DNA from: CAZHJE01 sp964532965
GTDB lineage: Bacteria > Patescibacteriota > WWE3 > UBA101185 > UBA10185
DNA: 19,092 bases
Reading direction: 5' to 3'
Assembly (NCBI GenBank): GCA_964532965.1
Contig: CAZHJE010000011.1
Coordinates: 1 to 19,092, forward strand
In this document: positions 15,793 through 19,092 of the stretch, one piece after another
Position numbering within the stretch: position 1 is the first letter of the stretch
How the letters are laid out: each line of letters starts with the position of its first letter
Notes under the pieces: generated by a model
The model's input: the letters and a program-made list of their open reading frames with translations, nothing else
What the model was told of the DNA's origin: nothing
The model's database searches: none
Position numbers and translations under genes: made by a program

Positions 15793-16629
15793 ATGACCAG
15801 AAAAATATTATTTGTAGATTTAGAAAAACAAACATATGAAACAAAAGCGCTTGATAATTTGGGTATATATATTGGTGGTGTGGGACTTGGCATAAAGCTA
15901 ATTTACGATAATTATCAAGAAGATATTGTAGTTATTGCAACAGGACCTCTTAATGGGTTTTTCCCATTTGCATCAAAAACTGCGATCATTTTTGAAAATA
16001 AGGGAGTAATTGAAGATTTATACATTGGAGGTACCCTATCTACCAGGCTCAGGTTTGCAGGAATAGACGCCATAGTACTAACTGGAAAAAACCCAACAGG
16101 GGTAATTTTAGATATACAAAATGAGAACGTAATTTTTAGACCAAAAGACTCGGATATTCTTTCTTTTGGGCTGCCGGGTAAAAAAAGTTCACTTAGTATA
16201 TTAAATGGGAAATTTTTTTTAGATGAATATTTTATAGCTGATGATACGTTTTTTGATGAAAAACTAATAGAAATGGGTATTGGCGGCATGGTCATAACTG
16301 GAACTAAAACATTTGCGATTGAAAATAAAGAAAAATACGAAGAAATGTATAAAAAAATATTGTCAAAAAGTAATGAATTACTGGTAGAAAAAAATTCATA
16401 TCCGTCATGCTCGGGATGCCCAATGGGGTGTGCAAAATCTAGAATAGGTGAAATAGGCGGTAATGTACTGATTCATAGCTTGATTGCGTGTAAATACGCA
16501 GAACCAATATACTCTGACGTTGGCATAATATTCTCTTGTCTAAACGTTTTAGGGTATGCACAAACTCATGAAGATATAGAAGCAGTACCAAACATGATTC
16601 AACAAATTTTAAAGGAGATGTACCAATGA
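15793..16629 (+). CDS. Half-length aldehyde:ferredoxin oxidoreductase (AOR)-family protein
   Basis: This 278-aa protein matches the N-terminal half of the tungstopterin AOR family, whose members are ~600 aa. Family features are KILFVDL at the start, YIGGVGLGIKLI (26-37), TGPLNG (50-55), YIGGTLSTRLRFAGIDAIVLTG (77-98), and the iron-sulfur motif SCSGCPMGC (Cys206, Cys209, Cys213; CxxCxxxC). After that it continues ~60 residues into the second domain and stops. The C-terminal domain, with the fourth cluster cysteine and second DxxGLC/D pterin motif, is absent, and the first DxxGLD motif appears as NVLGYA (251-256). The arginine and asparagine that contact the pterin phosphate region also look replaced. 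Cys233 or Cys249 could be a fourth ligand. Its TGA stop overlaps the tpiA start (ATGA); reading through would hit TAG five codons on, so recoding does not explain the length. Tight operon packing argues against a decaying gene. Activity is unknown. Confidence 0.8.
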   Translation: MTRKILFVDLEKQTYETKALDNLGIYIGGVGLGIKLIYDNYQEDIVVIATGPLNGFFPFASKTAIIFENKGVIEDLYIGGTLSTRLRFAGIDAIVLTGKNPTGVILDIQNENVIFRPKDSDILSFGLPGKKSSLSILNGKFFLDEYFIADDTFFDEKLIEMGIGGMVITGTKTFAIENKEKYEEMYKKILSKSNELLVEKNSYPSCSGCPMGCAKSRIGEIGGNVLIHSLIACKYAEPIYSDVGIIFSCLNVLGYAQTHEDIEAVPNMIQQILKEMYQ

Positions 16630-17294
16630 TACAAAGATATGTTATAGCAAATTGGAAATTAAATATGGGAGTTAATGATATAAAAAATTGGCTAGATGAA
16701 TGGCAAGGACTTGCTACCCAAAATGTAAATATATTAATAGCGCCAAGTAGTATACATCTATATCCAACAAGAGAATATCTTAATGAATTAAACATAAAAA
16801 ATGTGACGCTTTGCGCACAAGATACGTCTATATACGAAGCTGGAGCGCACACAGGTGAAATAGCAATAGGACACATAGCTGAAGTTTGCAAATATTGCAT
16901 CGTGGGACATAGCGAAAGTAGGGCAACAAAGGAGGAAACCCTTAAAAAAGCAGCTCTATGTAAACAACAAAACATAACTCCAATAATATGTTTTCAAGAT
17001 CCGATTAAATGTACTGAATACTACATAGACGACTGCATCCTTGCTTGGGAAGATTCAAATAATATCTCTAAAAATGGTGAGTATTTCGCGAAAGATCCTA
17101 AAATCATTGAACAAGGTATTTCCCATATGAAAACACTTTTACCTACTAATACACCAGTTTTATATGGAGGTTCTGTAAATGAAAATAATGTTGTACAATT
17201 GTCTAGCATAGTCGCACTTGATGGGGTATTAATAGGTAACGCAAGTTTGAAAGTAACTACATTTTATGAAATATGTAAACATTTGCAAAAATAG
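16626..17294 (+). CDS. tpiA: Triosephosphate isomerase, short with altered loop 6
   Basis: The enzyme normally interconverts dihydroxyacetone phosphate and glyceraldehyde 3-phosphate. It is 222 aa against ~250 in most bacteria; archaeal enzymes are similarly short, but the N-terminal and loop 7 motifs here are bacterial. Active-site residues are present: Asn9 and Lys11 in IANWKLN, His95 in IVGHSESR, Glu97, Glu142 in AWED, and the phosphate-binding YGGSV (180-184) and GVLIGNASL (200-208). The stretch between the fifth strand (PIICFQD) and Glu142 is only ~18 residues, so a helix is missing. The flexible lid, nearly always PVWAIGTG, reads DSNNISKNG (143-151). A strong AAAGGAG lies 8 bases before the ATG, inside the AOR-like gene, and the ATGA overlap couples the two. 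The next gene overlaps its end by 29 bases. Confidence 0.9.
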   Translation: MIQRYVIANWKLNMGVNDIKNWLDEWQGLATQNVNILIAPSSIHLYPTREYLNELNIKNVTLCAQDTSIYEAGAHTGEIAIGHIAEVCKYCIVGHSESRATKEETLKKAALCKQQNITPIICFQDPIKCTEYYIDDCILAWEDSNNISKNGEYFAKDPKIIEQGISHMKTLLPTNTPVLYGGSVNENNVVQLSSIVALDGVLIGNASLKVTTFYEICKHLQK

Positions 17295-18342
17295 TAAATT
17301 AAAAGAAAAAACTAGTAAATCAAATAATAAAGCTGGTTTTAAATATAAATACATTATACTAACCTTTATAGGTATAGTTGCAAGTTTAGCAATTGCCGGA
17401 CTTCTATTTGAAAACGACGTAAAAGCACTATTTAATCCTGTAACAATTGTGGCAACAATAAATAGTGCTGAACTAAAAGAAACAGACGGTAGAACTAATA
17501 TTTTAATTTTAGGATCAGACAAAAGAAACGTAGGTGAAATCACATCAGTTTTAACAGATACTCTGCTTGTTGCTTCTATTAGCAATGTAGACGGTGAAGT
17601 AACACTGATTTCACTACCCAGAGATTTATGGGTAAGTTTACCAAACCCAAATAGTGGATATTCGAAAATAAATGCTGTATATGCGACTGGTGGAGTAAAA
17701 GATACAACTAAAGTTGTTGAAAATGTGCTTGGAATACCACTCCACTATTATGCTGTTATAGATTTTAATATATTTAGACAGGTTATAGACATAATGGGTG
17801 GGGTTCTAGTAACAGTTGATAATAGCTTTACAGATTATTACTACCCAGTAGAGGGCAAAGAAGATGCCCCGCTTAGTGAACGGTACGAAACTGTACATTT
17901 TGATCAAGGCACACAAGTTATGAACGGAGACACTGCACTTAAATTTGTAAGATCTAGAAAAGGGGACAATAATGAGGGAACTGATTTTGCACGGTCCGCA
18001 AGACAACAAAAGGTTATTATGGCCGTAAAAGATAAAGCATTGACTTTAGATACGATAATAAATCCAACAAAGCTAAAAGAACTATATGATACCTACAAAG
18101 ATAATGTTGAAACAAATATTGGATTTACTGAAATTCAAAACTTTTATCTTTTGTCTCAACAAATAGATTTTAATAAAATCAAATCAATAGTACTTGACGA
18201 CAGAAGTGCAGCCGATCAAGGTGGGCTTTTATACGCGCCAGAAGATACTAGTTTATATGGAGGTGCTTATGTGTTGCTTCCAAAAGCAGGAAACTTTTCA
18301 CAACTGCATGCATACGTACAGAAATATATTTTTGGAGACTAA
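17266..18342 (+). CDS. LytR-CpsA-Psr (LCP) family wall glycopolymer transferase
   Basis: LCP proteins sit outside the membrane and transfer polyprenyl-linked glycopolymers, such as teichoic acids or capsule, to the cell wall. This one is 358 aa. A cytoplasmic basic stretch is followed by one membrane helix (~29-48). The LCP domain covers ~75-260: NILILGSDKR (78-87), LTDTLLVASI (96-105), SLPRDLWV (116-123, Arg119 and Asp120), a core with YYAVIDFNIFRQVIDIMGG (161-179), and the phosphate-binding RSRKGDNNEGTDFARSARQQ (229-248). The final ~100 residues are a less conserved extracytoplasmic tail. The ATG overlaps tpiA by 29 bases; no other ATG precedes the membrane helix. Placement in a glycolytic operon is not functionally explained, but with uppP it shows that wall-polymer assembly is encoded nearby. 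Confidence 0.93.
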   Translation: MKYVNICKNSKLKEKTSKSNNKAGFKYKYIILTFIGIVASLAIAGLLFENDVKALFNPVTIVATINSAELKETDGRTNILILGSDKRNVGEITSVLTDTLLVASISNVDGEVTLISLPRDLWVSLPNPNSGYSKINAVYATGGVKDTTKVVENVLGIPLHYYAVIDFNIFRQVIDIMGGVLVTVDNSFTDYYYPVEGKEDAPLSERYETVHFDQGTQVMNGDTALKFVRSRKGDNNEGTDFARSARQQKVIMAVKDKALTLDTIINPTKLKELYDTYKDNVETNIGFTEIQNFYLLSQQIDFNKIKSIVLDDRSAADQGGLLYAPEDTSLYGGAYVLLPKAGNFSQLHAYVQKYIFGD

Positions 18343-19040
18343 TGATTTTTCTTATTCATGGAAATAATCTAGAAAAAACAAGAGATCAAATTCTTAAAAT
18401 TAAGCAAAAATTACAAAACGGCAACACATTAGAATTTAATATCGAAAATTTATCTCAAACCACACTAATAACAACGCTAGGTTCGCAAGATATATTTTCA
18501 TCGAAACCACTTGTAATAGTTGACATAACAAAATCTACTGCCGGGGAAAAAAATTTATTGAATATATTAGTACAACACGAATCGCAAAATCAAATTATTT
18601 TATGGGCGACAAAAGAATTACCAAAAAACAATATATTTCTCAAAGAGTTAAATCTAAAAACAAAAAAAAGTATTTTTCTAAATAAGGAAGAAATAAAGAG
18701 TAATGTTTTTAAATTTGTAGACTATGTTATCGAAAAAGACGAAAAAAAAGCCTTTGAAGAACTAAAAGCATTAGAAGAAACTGAAGACCCAATATATCTT
18801 TTAGCAATGCTAGTCTATGGCTATAGAAACTTATTAATATACATAACTGATAGTAAGCTGATGGAAACTACACCACCATTTGTTAGATCTAAATTAAAAA
18901 AACAAGCTGCCATGTATACACTAGACATGTTACTTAAGATATATGAACTTTTATACAATTTAGATTTAAAGGTGAAGACTGGAAAAGTAAAAGCTGAATT
19001 TGTTCTACCTTACACTATAAAAAAGATAATGTTAATATAG
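18342..19040 (+). CDS. holA: DNA polymerase III delta subunit, short
   Basis: The delta subunit is the clamp-loader component that opens the beta sliding clamp. At 232 aa it is much shorter than the ~340 aa of E. coli or B. subtilis HolA. The N-terminus MIFLIHGNNLEKTRDQILKI is the degenerate P-loop region of the family, followed by LGSQDIFSSKPLVIVDITK (~47-65), the LVIWATKEL-like strand (87-93), the helical linker with FKFVDYVIEKDEKKAFEEL (~123-141), and DPIYLLAMLVYGYRNLL (~148-164), all in the expected order. The C-terminal domain is reduced. Its ATG shares one base with the stop of the LCP gene (TAATG), and GGAG lies 4 bases upstream. The call rests on motif order and length, without a search. 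Confidence 0.85.
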   Translation: MIFLIHGNNLEKTRDQILKIKQKLQNGNTLEFNIENLSQTTLITTLGSQDIFSSKPLVIVDITKSTAGEKNLLNILVQHESQNQIILWATKELPKNNIFLKELNLKTKKSIFLNKEEIKSNVFKFVDYVIEKDEKKAFEELKALEETEDPIYLLAMLVYGYRNLLIYITDSKLMETTPPFVRSKLKKQAAMYTLDMLLKIYELLYNLDLKVKTGKVKAEFVLPYTIKKIMLI

Positions 19041-19045
19041 TTTTA

Positions 19046-19092
19046 ATGTCCAAATTTAAGCCCAAAGTATATACAAAAGATTACAGTTATGA
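19046..19092 (+). CDS. Start of an unidentified ORF, cut by the window end
   Basis: An ATG five bases after the holA stop opens a frame of 15 full codons without a stop (MSKFKPKVYTKDYSY). The position suggests continuation of the operon. No Shine-Dalgarno is visible and the peptide is too short to assign; it does not look like ribosomal protein S20, which often follows holA. Confidence 0.4.
   Translation, partial: MSKFKPKVYTKDYSY

Noticed and set aside
16627..16629. TGA read as an amino acid (as in Gracilibacteria/Absconditabacteria), extending the AOR-like protein
   Set aside because: The frame meets TAG after five more codons, the TGA overlaps the strongly marked tpiA start, and no other gene in the window contains in-frame TGA.
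15793..16629. The AOR-like gene as a truncated pseudogene
   Set aside because: The frame is intact, it is packed without spare bases between two genes, and its last codons contain the ribosome site for tpiA. Decay cannot be fully excluded without homologues.
16439..16975. A 178-codon minus-strand open frame across the AOR-like/tpiA junction
   Set aside because: It lies antisense to two genes with recognisable motifs and spans their overlap; no family features are seen.
1..19092. CRISPR array, tRNA, rRNA, transposase or attachment site
   Set aside because: No regularly spaced direct repeats, cloverleaf-like conserved boxes, rRNA stretches or transposase motifs were found by eye; all intergenic gaps are under 220 bases.

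Overview
This window is about 19 kb of AT-rich, gene-dense bacterial chromosome. The genes are compact, spacers are tiny, and stop/start overlaps are common. The protein set (a 1082-aa RpoB, a 232-aa DNA polymerase III delta, a 326-aa phosphoglycerate kinase, a 222-aa triosephosphate isomerase, a lysyl-tRNA synthetase fused to an HD domain) points to a reduced-genome bacterium of the Candidate Phyla Radiation (Patescibacteria). A Microgenomates/Katanobacteria-like lineage is my guess, at low confidence. The genes read with the standard bacterial code. No tRNA, rRNA, CRISPR array or insertion sequence was recognised.

Layout. (1) Positions 1-3550, minus strand: rpoB followed by the first codons of rpoC, driven by a good sigma70-type promoter (TTGACA, 17-base spacer, extended -10) and preceded by a leader of about 165 nt that carries two related hairpins. 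(2) Positions 3561-7402, minus: secA, a HAD phosphatase and signal peptidase lepB, overlapping one another. (3) Positions 7444-8175, plus: a lone gene with an ADP-ribosyltransferase-like region and higher GC, divergent from secA and running tail-to-tail into uppP. (4) Positions 8177-14481, minus: lysS (with the HD fusion), then htrA, then serS, a spermidine-synthase-like gene and uppP. (5) Positions 14525-19092, plus: a tight operon of pgk, a ferredoxin, a half-length aldehyde:ferredoxin oxidoreductase-like gene, tpiA, an LCP wall-polymer transferase, holA and the start of one more ORF.

The most unusual item is in region 5. A one-cluster ferredoxin and a 278-aa AOR-family protein sit between pgk and tpiA, where many bacteria carry the GAPDH gene. 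The AOR-like protein keeps the N-terminal fold and the CxxCxxxC iron-sulfur motif but ends before the second half of the usual tungstopterin site. Both neighbouring glycolytic enzymes are short and have substitutions at normally invariant active-site positions. Other points worth a second look are the LysRS-HD fusion, the ART-like orphan, the twin covarying hairpins before rpoB, and a recurring arrangement in which the -10 box lies only 8-13 nt before the start codon of the first gene of a unit, suggesting leaderless mRNAs.

The remaining genes are housekeeping: transcription, protein export and signal-peptide removal, undecaprenyl phosphate recycling, extracytoplasmic protein quality control, aminoacylation, wall glycopolymer attachment and replication. 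All motif and family calls were made by eye, without database searches.
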